64,000 nucleotides of DNA from Rubrivivax sp. (GCA_022843905.1 JALHMT010000021.1:1-64000), one strand, 5' to 3'; counted from the stretch's first letter, positions 33,047 through 41,998 are shown. Numbers and translations: made by a program. The notes: generated from the letters alone by a model not told the origin.

Positions 33047-33598
33047 CTACTTCACCACGCGGTAGACCACCATTGGTTCGGGGGCGGCCATAGCGCGGGC
33101 GAAGTCTTCGGCCGTTCGAAGGTCGACGATGCGCGCGCCGGCCGGCAGGGCGGTGGTCGCGGGGGCGGGTGTGGCTTCGGTGTCTTCGATCATCCACGCG
33201 CCGACCGCGGTCGATACGGTGCGGAAACGACCGGGCGCGGCCTGCCACTGGCGGGCGCGGTCGGCGTCGGCATCGGCGGCCTGCTGGGCGCCGCCGCCGG
33301 GCGGCGCCGCCAGTTCGAGCATCCAGGCGTTGCCGACCTGCACGGCCTTCACCCGGGGGCCGGGCGGCAGCCTGACGGGCCCCAGGTGGCGCCAAGGCGC
33401 AGCGGCCCGCATCCCGGCCTGGGCATCGGCCTGGCCTTGGGCGTGGGGGTAGGGCAGCGGCTGTTCGACCTGGGCCAGGCTGCTGCCGACGCAGGCACAC
33501 AGGGCGGCCACGCCCAGCAGGGCCGGCCAGGCCCTGCCGAGTGCGCCGCTGCGGCCGGCGCGGCCTCGCAGGGGGGATGTCATGGCCGGGTCCTTCAC
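33047..33598 (-). CDS. hypothetical exported protein
   Basis: A 183-residue protein with an Arg-rich start and a hydrophobic signal (AWPALLGVAALCACVGSSLA), then a Pro/Ala-rich region and a C-terminal domain (RIVDLRTAEDFARAMAAPEP with MVVYRVVK). No family recognised. It starts with GTG overlapping the upstream gene's stop (GTGA), so it is the last gene of a three-gene operon of exported proteins. Confidence 0.65.
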   Translation of the reverse strand: MKDPAMTSPLRGRAGRSGALGRAWPALLGVAALCACVGSSLAQVEQPLPYPHAQGQADAQAGMRAAAPWRHLGPVRLPPGPRVKAVQVGNAWMLELAAPPGGGAQQAADADADRARQWQAAPGRFRTVSTAVGAWMIEDTEATPAPATTALPAGARIVDLRTAEDFARAMAAPEPMVVYRVVK

Positions 33599-34119
33599 AG
33601 CGTGAGGGTGTGGCCGCTGATCAGGGCCGTGCAGGTGGGTGACACGCTGAAGTCGCTGTGGAAGATGTTCAGCACGATGCCGTCGCCGCCGCTCGGGTCG
33701 AAGGGCAGGGCATCGGAGTAGAGCTTCATGTTGGCGCTGCCCGCGTAGATGAATCCGCCGAAGGGTGCCGCGCCGCGGCGTTCCATCGGCACGGCGTTGG
33801 CCTGGAGGAAGGTGGCCGAGGTGGGCCCCGTGAGGCGGGCCACCTGGACGATGACCTGCGGGAAGGAATCGGTGGCGCTGGGCGAAGTGCAGCTCACCGA
33901 GACGTACTCGATGATGTAGCGCTTGCCGGCCGGCGTCGGGAACCTGATGAAGTTGTTGACGACGTTGACGTTGATCGTCGTCTGCCCCCGCTCCATGTAG
34001 GGAAAGCGGTCGGGGTTCTCGACGTTGCGCATCGGGCTCGAGAACTGGGCCTGTGCGGCGCCTGTCACCAGGGCCAGGGCTGCGACGAGGGCAGGGCGAA
34101 GGGCGGAAGTCAGGCGCAT
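33595..34119 (-). CDS. hypothetical exported protein
   Basis: A 174-residue secreted protein: signal peptide (LRPALVAALALVTGAAQAQ), followed by a beta-rich domain with TTINVNVVNNFIRFPTPAG, KRYIIEYVSVSCTSPS and a late Cys in SPTCTALISG, which could pair. No family recognised. It is the middle gene of the operon 35042-33047, overlapping both neighbours. Confidence 0.68.
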   Translation of the reverse strand: MRLTSALRPALVAALALVTGAAQAQFSSPMRNVENPDRFPYMERGQTTINVNVVNNFIRFPTPAGKRYIIEYVSVSCTSPSATDSFPQVIVQVARLTGPTSATFLQANAVPMERRGAAPFGGFIYAGSANMKLYSDALPFDPSGGDGIVLNIFHSDFSVSPTCTALISGHTLTL

Positions 34120-35042
34120 GAAGTTCTCCGTGTGCGTGAAGAAGATGAAAGGCTCAGGGCGGCGAGCAGCGCCGCCAGCAGCAGGGCCGGCGTGCCGGGT
34201 TCCGGGATGGGGGGCGGGGGGGGAGGCGGCGGCGGCGGAATGGCGGCGGCGCGGGTCAGGCCGGCGTTCACGTAGCCGGGCCCGATGGCGCCCACCAGGG
34301 CCAGGCTGGCCGCACCGCTGAGGTCGAAGCGCAGCAGCGACGAGTCGCCCAGGAAGTCGCTGGCGATGACCTCGAACAGACCGGCGTCGTCGTCCCAGGC
34401 CAGCCCGCCCTGGAAGGCCAGGCTGCCGTCGCCCAGTTCGAACAGCGGCGTGGCCAGCCCCGTGGTGATATCGATCTGCTGCAACAGGCGCTGCACGCCG
34501 AAGGCGTCGGCCGAGATGCCGAACAGCAGGTCGGGCGATGCGCCGAAAGTCAGGCCGCCCATGAAGGCCAGGCCCAGCGGGCCGACCACGCTGCTGCTGC
34601 CGTCCGGCGTCACGCGCAGCAGGGTCGAGTCGCCGAGGAACGAGGTGCTTGCGGCGTAGAAGGCGTCTTCCGACGGCCGGTAGCTCAGGCCCGTCACGCC
34701 GCTGCCCAATGCACCCAGCGGGGTGAGCGTGGCGGCGCTGCTGCCGTCGAAAGAGACCAGGCTGCTCTGGCCCTGGGAGTCGTTGGCCACGGCATAGAAG
34801 CGGCTGTCGGCCGGGCGCCAGCTCAGGCCGTTGTAGGCCGCGCTGCCGTCGCCGAGGGCGAACGACGGCGTCGGGCTGCCGCCGGCGTCGAGCTGCGTCA
34901 GCACGCGGCCCACGCCGAAGGCGTCGGGCCCCAGCGTGGCGAGCGCGGCCGCTGCGTGCTGCCAGGGGGCGATCCAGGTGGACAGGCCGAGGAGCAGCGC
35001 GCAGGCGACGCGTTTCGGCGGGGACAGGGCGAGACGGATCAT
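34110..35042 (-). CDS. PEP-CTERM protein with beta-propeller-like repeats
   Basis: A 310-residue exported protein. Signal: VACALLLGLSTWIAPWQHAA. The body consists of repeated units of about 45-60 residues (LGDGSAAYNGLSWRPADSRF, GSGVTGLSYRPSEDAFYAAS, LGDGSLAFQGGLAWDDDAG) suggesting a DUF4394-like beta propeller. A run of ten prolines then precedes IPEPGTPALLLAALLAALSL and Arg residues, the PEP-CTERM sorting signal. The ATG at 35042 is chosen because it starts the signal peptide; an earlier ATG adds 37 unlikely residues. First gene of the three-gene operon. Confidence 0.83.
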   Translation of the reverse strand: MIRLALSPPKRVACALLLGLSTWIAPWQHAAAALATLGPDAFGVGRVLTQLDAGGSPTPSFALGDGSAAYNGLSWRPADSRFYAVANDSQGQSSLVSFDGSSAATLTPLGALGSGVTGLSYRPSEDAFYAASTSFLGDSTLLRVTPDGSSSVVGPLGLAFMGGLTFGASPDLLFGISADAFGVQRLLQQIDITTGLATPLFELGDGSLAFQGGLAWDDDAGLFEVIASDFLGDSSLLRFDLSGAASLALVGAIGPGYVNAGLTRAAAIPPPPPPPPPPIPEPGTPALLLAALLAALSLSSSSRTRRTSCA

Positions 35043-35175
35043 GAGGGCGGCCTTCCGGAGACGAACGGGTCCGACGGCCGCAGGGTTCATCCGTTTGGCC
35101 GTCTCCCTTGTCAGGACGGCGGGAAGCACACCAACCGGACAGGGTGGGTGCATCGAACCCCGCGACCCGGGGGGG

Positions 35176-35667
35176 TCAGATCGGCGCGATGATCGAATTC
35201 GCGATCAGGTCGTTGTCGAAGATGCAGTGCCGCTCGGCGAAGCGCAGGCCTTCGGGCGTGCGCACGATGCGGTCGACGTAGCGGCCGGTGCTCAGGATCT
35301 CGGGCATCGCGTCGCGCTTGGTGCGCAGCACCACGTAGCTGGCTTCGCTGCGGATGCCTTCGTCGCCGGCCTCCAGCACGCGCGGCGCGCCGACCACGTG
35401 GCGCTGCCAGTAGGGGTCGTGGTAGATGGTGTCGACGACGCCGTGCACGCGGTCCATCAGCATGGCGCGGCTCTCGAAGGCCAGCGTGCACAGCGGCAGC
35501 CCGCGCTCGAAGTTCTCGCGCGACTGCAGCCTGTAGCTGCACACCTCGGTGAAGAAGCCGGGCCAGCGGTGCAGCTCGCCCTGGTCGAGCGCCATCGCGT
35601 AGTCGGCGTACAGCGCCTGCAGCGCCAGCCAGTCCTCGAAGCCGATGTGCGGGGTGGCGCTGCCCAT
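35176..35667 (-). CDS. aromatic-ring-hydroxylating dioxygenase, small (beta) subunit
   Basis: A 163-residue SnoaL-fold beta subunit: ALYADYAMALDQGELHRWPG, RAMLMDRVHGVVDTI, SEASYVVLRTKRDAM and RFAERHCIFDND. It stabilises the alpha-subunit trimer and has no metal site. The start overlaps the alpha-subunit stop (TGATG), so the two are made in equal amounts. Confidence 0.87.
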   Translation of the reverse strand: MGSATPHIGFEDWLALQALYADYAMALDQGELHRWPGFFTEVCSYRLQSRENFERGLPLCTLAFESRAMLMDRVHGVVDTIYHDPYWQRHVVGAPRVLEAGDEGIRSEASYVVLRTKRDAMPEILSTGRYVDRIVRTPEGLRFAERHCIFDNDLIANSIIAPI

Positions 35668-36962
35668 CACAGCTCCATCACCCGGCGCCAGTAGTCGTAC
35701 ATGCCGCGGATCAGCGTCTCGGTCACCATGTGCTCGGTGGGCCGCGCGTCGCGGCCGTCGAGTTCGCTGACGGTGCGTGCGTCGGGGTGCGCCTCGAAGG
35801 CCTGTTGCACGAATTCGATGACCTCGCCGTCGTCGGCCGAGACATAACCCGCGGGTCCGAACAGGTTGGCCTGGCGCAGGCGTCGTCGGGTCATCTCCTG
35901 GCTGTCGTCGGCGAAGCCGAAGTGCGTCCAGACGAAGTCGAACACGCCGGGGGCCACCGGCTGGATGTGGCGCGTGGACAGCGAGTTCACCTGCTGCTGG
36001 ATGATGACGCTGGGGAACAGCGTCATCATCACCACGGTGGGGCCGTTCCACCAGGGCTCGGGCACCACGTCGAGCTGGCGCGGGTCGTGCAGCTTCATGT
36101 CGGCGCGGAAGCTCGTCACGCCTTCGGTCACGGACGCGCTGCCGCCGTCGTTGCGGCGCGAGACCATGCAGGCGTGGCGGTGGTGGCGGTCCATCACCAT
36201 GCGGCTCTTCTGGTCGGCGCGCCACAGCCCGAAGGTGACGAACCAGGTGTGCAGCAGGCCGGCGTGGTAGGGGTCCTTGATGTTCTCCTGCATCAGCTTC
36301 CAGTTGGCCGGGATGCGCTGGCGGTTGTAGCCCAGCAGCTGCAGGGGCCGGCCGTGGAACACGCGGTCGAAGTAGGGCAGCACCTCGGGGCCCAGGTAGT
36401 CCTCGAAGGGCTCGACCGCGTGATCGAAGCTGGCGAACACCGCGCCGCCGCGGCAGGCCACCTTCAGCTTGGTCAGGCCGTGGTCGGCCGTCGAGAAGTC
36501 CTCGGGCATGCCGCCCTGCACCTCGACCGTGTCGCCGTCCTGCCGCTTCACGCCGCGCCTGAAGGGCAGGCCGGCCAGGTCGCCCTGCAGCGTGTAGCTC
36601 CACTGGTGGTAGGGGCAGACGAAGGTCTTGCGGTTGCCGTGCCGCTCGCGGCAGAAGGCCACGCCGCGGTGCGCGCAGCGGTTCTCCACGACGCGGATCT
36701 CGCCGCCGCGGTCGCGCACCAGGATCACGCTGCGTTCGCCCAGCACCGTGCGCTTGAAGTCGCCGGGGTTGGGCACCTCGCACTCCAGGCCCACGTAGCA
36801 CCAGTGGCCGCGGTAGAAGAAGCGCTCCAGCTCCTGGCGGTAGACCTCGGCATCGGTGTAGACCCAGCCCGGCGCCCGGCTGGTGGGGGCGTCGCCCCAG
36901 CGCGAAGGCATCCGGACAACCGGGGAAGTCGGGGGCGGGATGAGCGGATCAGGGGCGTTCAT
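35667..36962 (-). CDS. aromatic-ring-hydroxylating dioxygenase, large (alpha) subunit, Rieske type
   Basis: A 431-residue oxygenase. The N-terminal Rieske [2Fe-2S] domain has CAHRG and CPYHQW; the catalytic domain has the mononuclear iron motif ENIKDPYHAGLLHTW (Asp and two His). It adds O2 to an aromatic ring or demethylates an aromatic acid, with electrons from a reductase that is not encoded nearby. Residues such as SRRNDGGSASVTEGVTSFRAD are a family-typical loop of benzoate/salicylate-type oxygenases, but the substrate is open. It is divergent, with only 20 bp between its start and the zinc-ribbon gene. Confidence 0.92.
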   Translation of the reverse strand: MNAPDPLIPPPTSPVVRMPSRWGDAPTSRAPGWVYTDAEVYRQELERFFYRGHWCYVGLECEVPNPGDFKRTVLGERSVILVRDRGGEIRVVENRCAHRGVAFCRERHGNRKTFVCPYHQWSYTLQGDLAGLPFRRGVKRQDGDTVEVQGGMPEDFSTADHGLTKLKVACRGGAVFASFDHAVEPFEDYLGPEVLPYFDRVFHGRPLQLLGYNRQRIPANWKLMQENIKDPYHAGLLHTWFVTFGLWRADQKSRMVMDRHHRHACMVSRRNDGGSASVTEGVTSFRADMKLHDPRQLDVVPEPWWNGPTVVMMTLFPSVIIQQQVNSLSTRHIQPVAPGVFDFVWTHFGFADDSQEMTRRRLRQANLFGPAGYVSADDGEVIEFVQQAFEAHPDARTVSELDGRDARPTEHMVTETLIRGMYDYWRRVMEL

Positions 36963-36982
36963 GGGTACATTCTGGAGCCGTC

Positions 36983-37222
36983 ATGACGAATGTCCCACCA
37001 CGTTTTCGCTGCCCTGCCTGCGGCTTCGCCGTGTTCAACCGTCGCGTGCCGCACTGCGAGCGCTGCCACGTGGCGCTGCCGCCCTCGTTGCTGTTCGACG
37101 CCGAGGATCTGCAGCGCCTGGAGGACGAGGCGCAGCGCCTGCAGAGGGTCCGCGACGATCTGGCGCGCGAGGACGAAGCGGAACAGGCGCGCAGACGGCA
37201 TCGCCGCGGCGGTGGCGGGTGA
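36983..37222 (+). CDS. small zinc-ribbon protein with coiled-coil tail
   Basis: A 79-residue protein: CPACGFAVFNRRVPHCERC forms a four-Cys zinc ribbon at residues ~10-29, followed by a charged helix (LQRLEDEAQRLQRVRDDLAR) and a basic end. Unknown function; it may bind nucleic acid or a protein partner. Confidence 0.65.
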   Translation: MTNVPPRFRCPACGFAVFNRRVPHCERCHVALPPSLLFDAEDLQRLEDEAQRLQRVRDDLAREDEAEQARRRHRRGGGG

Positions 37223-37265
37223 AGGCGACCGCCCTCATGGGCTCACTCCGGAGGCATGATCGAGC

Positions 37266-37751
37266 ATGATCCATATCCGTGACATCGACCACCTCGTGCT
37301 GCGCGTGACCGACCTCGACCGCATGCTGGCCTTCTACTGCGGTGTGCTGGGCTGCAGCGTCGAGAGGCGGCGCGACGACCTCGGGCTGGTGCAGCTGCGC
37401 GCTGGCCGCAGCATGATCGACCTCGTGCCCGTCGATGGCCCGCAGGGCCGCGCCGGAGGCGCTGCGCCGGGCGCGCAAGCCCGCAACCTCGATCACTTCT
37501 GCGTGCGGGTCGACCCCTTCGACGAGGCCGCGATACGGCGTGAACTGGCCGCGGCCGGCATCGACAGCGGACCGGCCCGGACGCGTTTCGGGGCCGAAGG
37601 CGAGGGCCCGTCGATCTACGTCGACGACCCCGAAGGCAACGTCGTCGAGCTGAAGGGCCCGCCCACGGCCGCGTCCACCGAACAGATGAGCGCGCCGGGC
37701 CGCTCCCAAGCGCTCATCCCGGAGTGCGAAGCACGGAGGGAAGTCAGATGA
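37266..37751 (+). CDS. VOC-superfamily (glyoxalase/dioxygenase-fold) protein
   Basis: A 161-residue VOC protein: IRDIDHLVLRVTDLDRMLAF, NLDHFCVRVDPFDE and YVDDPEGNVVELKG, giving a probable metal set of two His and a Glu (DH, DH, VEL). Members isomerise or cleave small substrates, or bind fosfomycin-like drugs. It carries an extra ~30-residue tail. It overlaps the cupin gene by four bases. Confidence 0.85.
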   Translation: MIHIRDIDHLVLRVTDLDRMLAFYCGVLGCSVERRRDDLGLVQLRAGRSMIDLVPVDGPQGRAGGAAPGAQARNLDHFCVRVDPFDEAAIRRELAAAGIDSGPARTRFGAEGEGPSIYVDDPEGNVVELKGPPTAASTEQMSAPGRSQALIPECEARREVR

Positions 37752-38227
37752 GCGCGACGCCGCCTGTCCATCCCCCCGTGGCCGTGGAATCGCTGCCCGC
37801 GGAGTCCGGCACCGGCTACCCCGAGCCCTTTCGCAGCCGCATGGGCGGCGCCAGCTGGCGCTCCCTGGGCGACCCGTTCGGCCTGACGCAGTTCGGCGTC
37901 AGCCACGACACGCTGCAGCCGGGCGCTTCGTCGTCGGTACGTCACTGGCACACGCTGGCCGACGAATGGCTGTACGTGCTGGAAGGCGAACTGGTGCTGC
38001 GCACCGACGACGGCGAGACCCTCATGCGCCCCGGCATGTGTGCAGGCTTCAAGGCGGGTGAGCGAAACGGCCACCAGCTGCTGAACCGCAGCGCGGCCGA
38101 GGCCAAGTTCATCGTGGTCGGCTCGCGCGTCCCGGGCGACCTGCCGATGTACCCCGACGACGACCTGGCCGTCTTCGTGACCGAAGCGGGGCGATCCTTC
38201 GTGCACAAGGACGGCACGCGGTACTGA
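37748..38227 (+). CDS. cupin-domain protein
   Basis: A 159-residue single cupin: SSVRHWHTLADEWLYVLEGE supplies the first motif (HxH, then Glu) and LNRSAAEAKFIVVGSR follows the second. Metal-binding His/Glu are present in motif 1. Likely a small-molecule-binding or isomerase protein of unknown substrate, cotranscribed with the VOC gene (ATGA overlap). Confidence 0.83.
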   Translation: MSATPPVHPPVAVESLPAESGTGYPEPFRSRMGGASWRSLGDPFGLTQFGVSHDTLQPGASSSVRHWHTLADEWLYVLEGELVLRTDDGETLMRPGMCAGFKAGERNGHQLLNRSAAEAKFIVVGSRVPGDLPMYPDDDLAVFVTEAGRSFVHKDGTRY

Positions 38228-38369
38228 AGCCCCCGGGCCAGGCGGCCTCCGGCCGCCCCCGCGGGCTGGCCAGGGGGCCGGCCGAGCCGTCACCTTGAAA
38301 GCGCCCGCTGCGCCGCGACCAGCGGCCAGGTGAACGGCTGGCGTGGCACGGAAGGTGCTTGCGTTCTGG

Positions 38370-38381
38370 CTGGTATACCAG
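38370..38381. promoter_or_regulatory. GntR/FCD-type operator palindrome
   Basis: CTGGTATACCAG, a perfect 12-bp palindrome containing TGGTATACCA, the core bound by FadR-subfamily GntR regulators (TGGT-n2-3-ACCA). It lies 13 bp before the first gene of the ureide cluster. The GntR/FCD gene at the end of the same cluster (55059-55775) is the obvious candidate binder. Confidence 0.7.
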
Positions 38382-38394
38382 AACGTGCACCAGC

Positions 38395-40242
38395 ATGGCG
38401 CTCCAGGAAAATCAACTGCTCACCGTCGAAGACTGGCTCGCTGCCTGCCGCGAAGGCGCTCCGGTGCTCGACCTCGTGGCCGCCCGTGCGCAGCGCCTGC
38501 TGGGCGACAGTCCGGCGGTGGCGTGGATCCATCGGGCCGGCCCGGAAGACCTGCGACAGCGACTGCAGGCGCTGGAGCTGATCGCTGCCGCGGCCCCCAG
38601 CCGCGCCGCCCTGCTGGCCGCGCACCCGCTGTTCGGCGTGCCCTTCGTGGTGAAGGACAACATCGACGTCGCCGGCTGGCCCACCACCGCGGCCTGCCCC
38701 GATTTCGGCTACCTGCCCGCGCAAAGCGCCACCGTGGTGCGCAAGCTGCTCGATGCCGGTGCGGTGCTGCTGGGCAAGAGCAATCTCGACCAGTTCGCCA
38801 CCGGTCTGGTGGGGACGCGTTCGCCGCACGGCGCCCCCAGCTGCGTGTTCGCGGCAGACCGCATCAGCGGCGGCTCCAGTTCGGGTTCGTCGGTGCTGGT
38901 GGGTCGCGGCGACGTGGCCTTTTCGCTGGGCACCGACACCGCCGGCTCGGGCCGCGTGCCGGCCGGCTTCAACCAGGTGGTCGGCCTGAAGCCGACGCCC
39001 GGTCGGGTCAGCACGGCCGGTGTGCTGCCGGCCTGCCGCAGCATCGACTGCGTGTCGGTCTTCGCGCTGACGGTCGACGACGCCGCCACCGTGCTCGCCG
39101 TCATCGAAGGGCCCGACGGGGCCGATGAGTTCAGCCGCTTCGAAACCGGTCCTGCGGTCCTGGCCGGCAAGGCGCCAGGGGCCCGGCTGCGCGTGGGCGT
39201 GCCGGCCATCCCCGTGCTGGGAGAGTTCTACACCGCGCCCTGGCAGGCCGCGCTGCGCCGGCTGGAGTCGCTGGGCGCCGAGGTCGTGCCCGTCGACTTC
39301 ACGGTCTTGCACCAGACGGCCGACCTGCTCTACGAAGGGCCCTGGGTCGCCGAGCGTTATGCCGTGATCGAGGCGCTGCTGCGCGACAGCCCGCAGTCGC
39401 TGGACGCCACGGTGCGCAAGGTCATCCAGCGCGCCGAAGGCCTGACGGCGGTGGACACCTTCCGCGCCATGTACACGCTGCAGAGGCGGCGCAGCCAGCT
39501 TGCCGCGCTGTGGGGCGACATCGACCTGTTGATGGTGCCCACGGCACCACGCCATCCCAGCCACGAAGAGGTCGCCTCCGACCCGGTGGGCACCAATTCG
39601 ATGCTGGGCACGTACACCAACTTCGTGAATCTGCTCGGCTGGAGTGCATTGGCGCTGCCTTCGGGGACGACCACCGAAGGCCTGCCCTTCGGCGTGACCT
39701 TCATCGGACCGCCGGCCGCCGACGCCGCGCTGGTGTCCTGGGGGCGCCAGTGGGCCCGGGCCGCCGCGATGCCGCTGGGGTCCACGGGTCGCCGTGGCCC
39801 GTCGTCGCAGACGGGCCTGCTGCCCGGCAGCGAGGCGACGATGCCGCTGGCCGTGGTCGGTGCGCATCTCTCGGGCCTGCCGCTGAACGGTCAGCTCACC
39901 GAGCGCGGCGCGCGGCTGCTGCGCGCCACGCGGACCGCGGCGTGCTACCGCCTCTTCGCGCTGCCGGGCACCGTGCCGCCCAAGCCCGGCCTGTTGCGTG
40001 TGGCCGAAGGCGGCCAGGCCATCGAGATCGAGGTGTGGGCCATGCCGCAGGCCGCCCTGGGCTCGTTTCTTGCGCTGGTGCCGTCGCCTCTGGGGCTGGG
40101 CACGCTGGTGCTGGAAGACGGCACCGCCGTGCACGGCTTCATCTGCGAGCCCTTCGCGCTGCAGGGTGCGCTGGACGTGACCGACTTCGGGGGTTGGCGC
40201 GCCTATGTCGCTTCCCGCCGGAACAGCCCCGCCGCTGATTGA
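38395..40242 (+). CDS. atzF: allophanate hydrolase (AtzF type)
   Basis: A 615-residue two-domain enzyme. The N-terminal amidase-signature domain carries the triad Lys87 (FVVKDN), Ser161 (SGGSSSGSS) and Ser185 (TDTAGSGRVP), the same spacing as AtzF. The C-terminal ~130 residues (from MPLAVVGAHLSGLPLNGQL to TDFGGWRAYV) match the allophanate hydrolase C-terminal domain, which decarboxylates the intermediate. Together they turn allophanate into ammonia and CO2 and would be the last step of the pathway. It is the first gene of the cluster, directly behind the GntR-type palindrome. Start chosen at ATG 38395 (MALQENQL). Confidence 0.9.
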   Translation: MALQENQLLTVEDWLAACREGAPVLDLVAARAQRLLGDSPAVAWIHRAGPEDLRQRLQALELIAAAAPSRAALLAAHPLFGVPFVVKDNIDVAGWPTTAACPDFGYLPAQSATVVRKLLDAGAVLLGKSNLDQFATGLVGTRSPHGAPSCVFAADRISGGSSSGSSVLVGRGDVAFSLGTDTAGSGRVPAGFNQVVGLKPTPGRVSTAGVLPACRSIDCVSVFALTVDDAATVLAVIEGPDGADEFSRFETGPAVLAGKAPGARLRVGVPAIPVLGEFYTAPWQAALRRLESLGAEVVPVDFTVLHQTADLLYEGPWVAERYAVIEALLRDSPQSLDATVRKVIQRAEGLTAVDTFRAMYTLQRRRSQLAALWGDIDLLMVPTAPRHPSHEEVASDPVGTNSMLGTYTNFVNLLGWSALALPSGTTTEGLPFGVTFIGPPAADAALVSWGRQWARAAAMPLGSTGRRGPSSQTGLLPGSEATMPLAVVGAHLSGLPLNGQLTERGARLLRATRTAACYRLFALPGTVPPKPGLLRVAEGGQAIEIEVWAMPQAALGSFLALVPSPLGLGTLVLEDGTAVHGFICEPFALQGALDVTDFGGWRAYVASRRNSPAAD

Positions 40243-40274
40243 TGAACGCTGAACGATCCACCAAGGAGCATCGA

Positions 40275-41882
40275 ATGGACCGACGTGACTTTCTCTCCGG
40301 CACCGCCGCCTCTTCGCTGGCCCTGGGCGGGCTGCCGCTGCCGGCTGCGGCGCAGGCCCGGCCCAAGGACGTGCTGATCGTCGCCAACGAGTTCGGCCCC
40401 AACTCGCTGGACATCCACACCGTGGGCGCCAACCGGCCCAGCTACGGCGTGAGCTGGCTGTGCTACGACCGCCTGATGACCTACGGCAAGCGCACGCTGC
40501 CCGATGGCCGCGTGGCCTACGACCGCAACAAGCTCGAACCCGAACTGGCCGAGAGCTGGCAGATGGCGCCCGACGGCATGTCGGTGGTGTTCAAGCTGCG
40601 CAAGAACGCGAAGTTCCACGACGGCACGCCGGTGACGGCCAAGGACGTCAAGTGGAGCATGGAGCGCGCCATCGCCGCCGGCGGCTTCCCCACCTTCCAG
40701 ATGGGCGCCGGCTCGCTGGAAAAGCCCGAGCAGTTCGAGGTGGTGGACGACCACACCTTCCGCGTCAAGTTCATCCGCAAGGACAAGCTGACGATGAACA
40801 ACCTGGCGGTGGTGGTGCCCTGCGTCTACAACAGCGAGCTGGTGAAGAAGAACGCCACCGCGCAGGACCCCTGGGGCCTGGCCTGGACGCGCAACAACGT
40901 GGCCGGCGGCGGCGCCTACAAGGTGGAGAGCTTTCGCGCGGGGCAGGAGATCGTCTACGTGCGCTACGACGACTGGAAGAGCGGCCCGCTGCCCACGCTG
41001 CGCCGCATCGTCCAGCGTGACGTGCCCAACGCCGGCAACCGCCGCGCGCTGCTGCTCAAGGGCGACATCGACATCACCTACGACCTGCCGCCCAAGGACT
41101 TCAGCGAACTGGCGCAGCCCGGCAGCGCGGTCAAGGTGAGCAGCACGCCCATCGAGAACGCCATGTTCTACCTGGGCATGAACACCACCAAGGCGCCCTT
41201 CGACAACCCGAAGGTGCGCCAGGCCGTGGCCTGGGTGCTGCCCTACGACAAGATGTTCGACAACGCGCTCTACGGGCGCGCAGCCAAGCTGTACGGCGCC
41301 ACCGGGCCGGTGAAGACCATCGCCTGGCCGCAACCCACGGCCTACAGGACCGACGTGGCCAAGGCCCGGGCCCTGCTGGCCGAAGCCGGCTACCCGAACG
41401 GCTTCGAGACCACGCTGAGCTTCGACCTGGGCGGCGCCACCGTCGGCGAGCCGATGGCCGTGCTGACGCAGGAGGCGCTGGCCTCCATCGGCATCAAGAC
41501 CCAGATCAACAAGATCCCGGGCGCCACCTGGCGTTCGGCCCTGTTGAAGAAGGACATGCCGATGATCATCAACCGCTTCGGCGGCTGGCTCGACTTCCCC
41601 GAGTACTTCTTCTACTGGTGCTACCACGGTCAGAACGCCGTGTTCAACACCATGAGCTACCAGAACCCCAAGCTCGACAAGATGATCACCAACGCGCGCT
41701 TCGCCGAGAACAAGTCGATCTACGAAAGCTCGGTGCGCGAAATGATCCAGCTCGCCTACGACGAGGTACCGCGCGTGCCGCTGTTCCAGCCCACGATGGA
41801 CGTGGCCATGCAGAAGAACGTCAACGGCTACATGTACTGGTTCCATCTGCAGCCGGACTATCGGCAACTGTCGAAATCATGA
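40275..41882 (+). CDS. ABC transporter periplasmic binding protein, SBP_bac_5 (Dpp/Opp) family
   Basis: A 535-residue family-5 binding protein. The N-terminus MDRRDFLSGTAASSLALGG is a Tat-like signal (RRDFL). Family motifs follow: LEPELAESWQMAPDGMSVVF, KLRKNAKFHDGTPVTAKDV and the late PRVPLFQPTMDV. ATG 40275 follows aaggag and starts the Tat motif; an earlier ATG adds 12 residues ahead of it. Its membrane partners are most likely the Dpp-type genes 51096-55051, so the transporter is split by about 9 kb of catabolic genes within one cluster. Ligand inferred: a small ureide or amide. Confidence 0.9.
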   Translation: MDRRDFLSGTAASSLALGGLPLPAAAQARPKDVLIVANEFGPNSLDIHTVGANRPSYGVSWLCYDRLMTYGKRTLPDGRVAYDRNKLEPELAESWQMAPDGMSVVFKLRKNAKFHDGTPVTAKDVKWSMERAIAAGGFPTFQMGAGSLEKPEQFEVVDDHTFRVKFIRKDKLTMNNLAVVVPCVYNSELVKKNATAQDPWGLAWTRNNVAGGGAYKVESFRAGQEIVYVRYDDWKSGPLPTLRRIVQRDVPNAGNRRALLLKGDIDITYDLPPKDFSELAQPGSAVKVSSTPIENAMFYLGMNTTKAPFDNPKVRQAVAWVLPYDKMFDNALYGRAAKLYGATGPVKTIAWPQPTAYRTDVAKARALLAEAGYPNGFETTLSFDLGGATVGEPMAVLTQEALASIGIKTQINKIPGATWRSALLKKDMPMIINRFGGWLDFPEYFFYWCYHGQNAVFNTMSYQNPKLDKMITNARFAENKSIYESSVREMIQLAYDEVPRVPLFQPTMDVAMQKNVNGYMYWFHLQPDYRQLSKS

Positions 41883-41884
41883 CC

Positions 41885-41945
41885 ACCCCCTACGGCCTTC
41901 GGCCGCCCCCTCAAGGGGGCAACCCCAGCGGCCCGGCAAAGCCGG
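41885..41945. repeat. GC-rich multi-hairpin dispersed repeat, copy 1
   Basis: It holds three consecutive short hairpins (ggccttcggcc; gccccctcaagggggc; ccggcaaagccgg) between the binding-protein gene and atzG. A related copy with different but still paired stem bases is at 52993-53059. It is of the REP-like type seen often in Burkholderiales intergenic DNA, and may act as an mRNA-stabilising or terminating structure. Confidence 0.65.
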
Positions 41946-41998
41946 CCCGCGGCGTTTGCTTGATGGCTCTTGTGGTCGATTGAACGAGGAAGCGTGAC

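Noticed and set aside
38290..40134. Long open frame on the minus strand opposite the allophanate hydrolase gene
   Set aside because: High-GC coding DNA leaves long open antisense frames; the translation is His/Gly/Arg-rich low-complexity sequence and the plus strand has all catalytic motifs.
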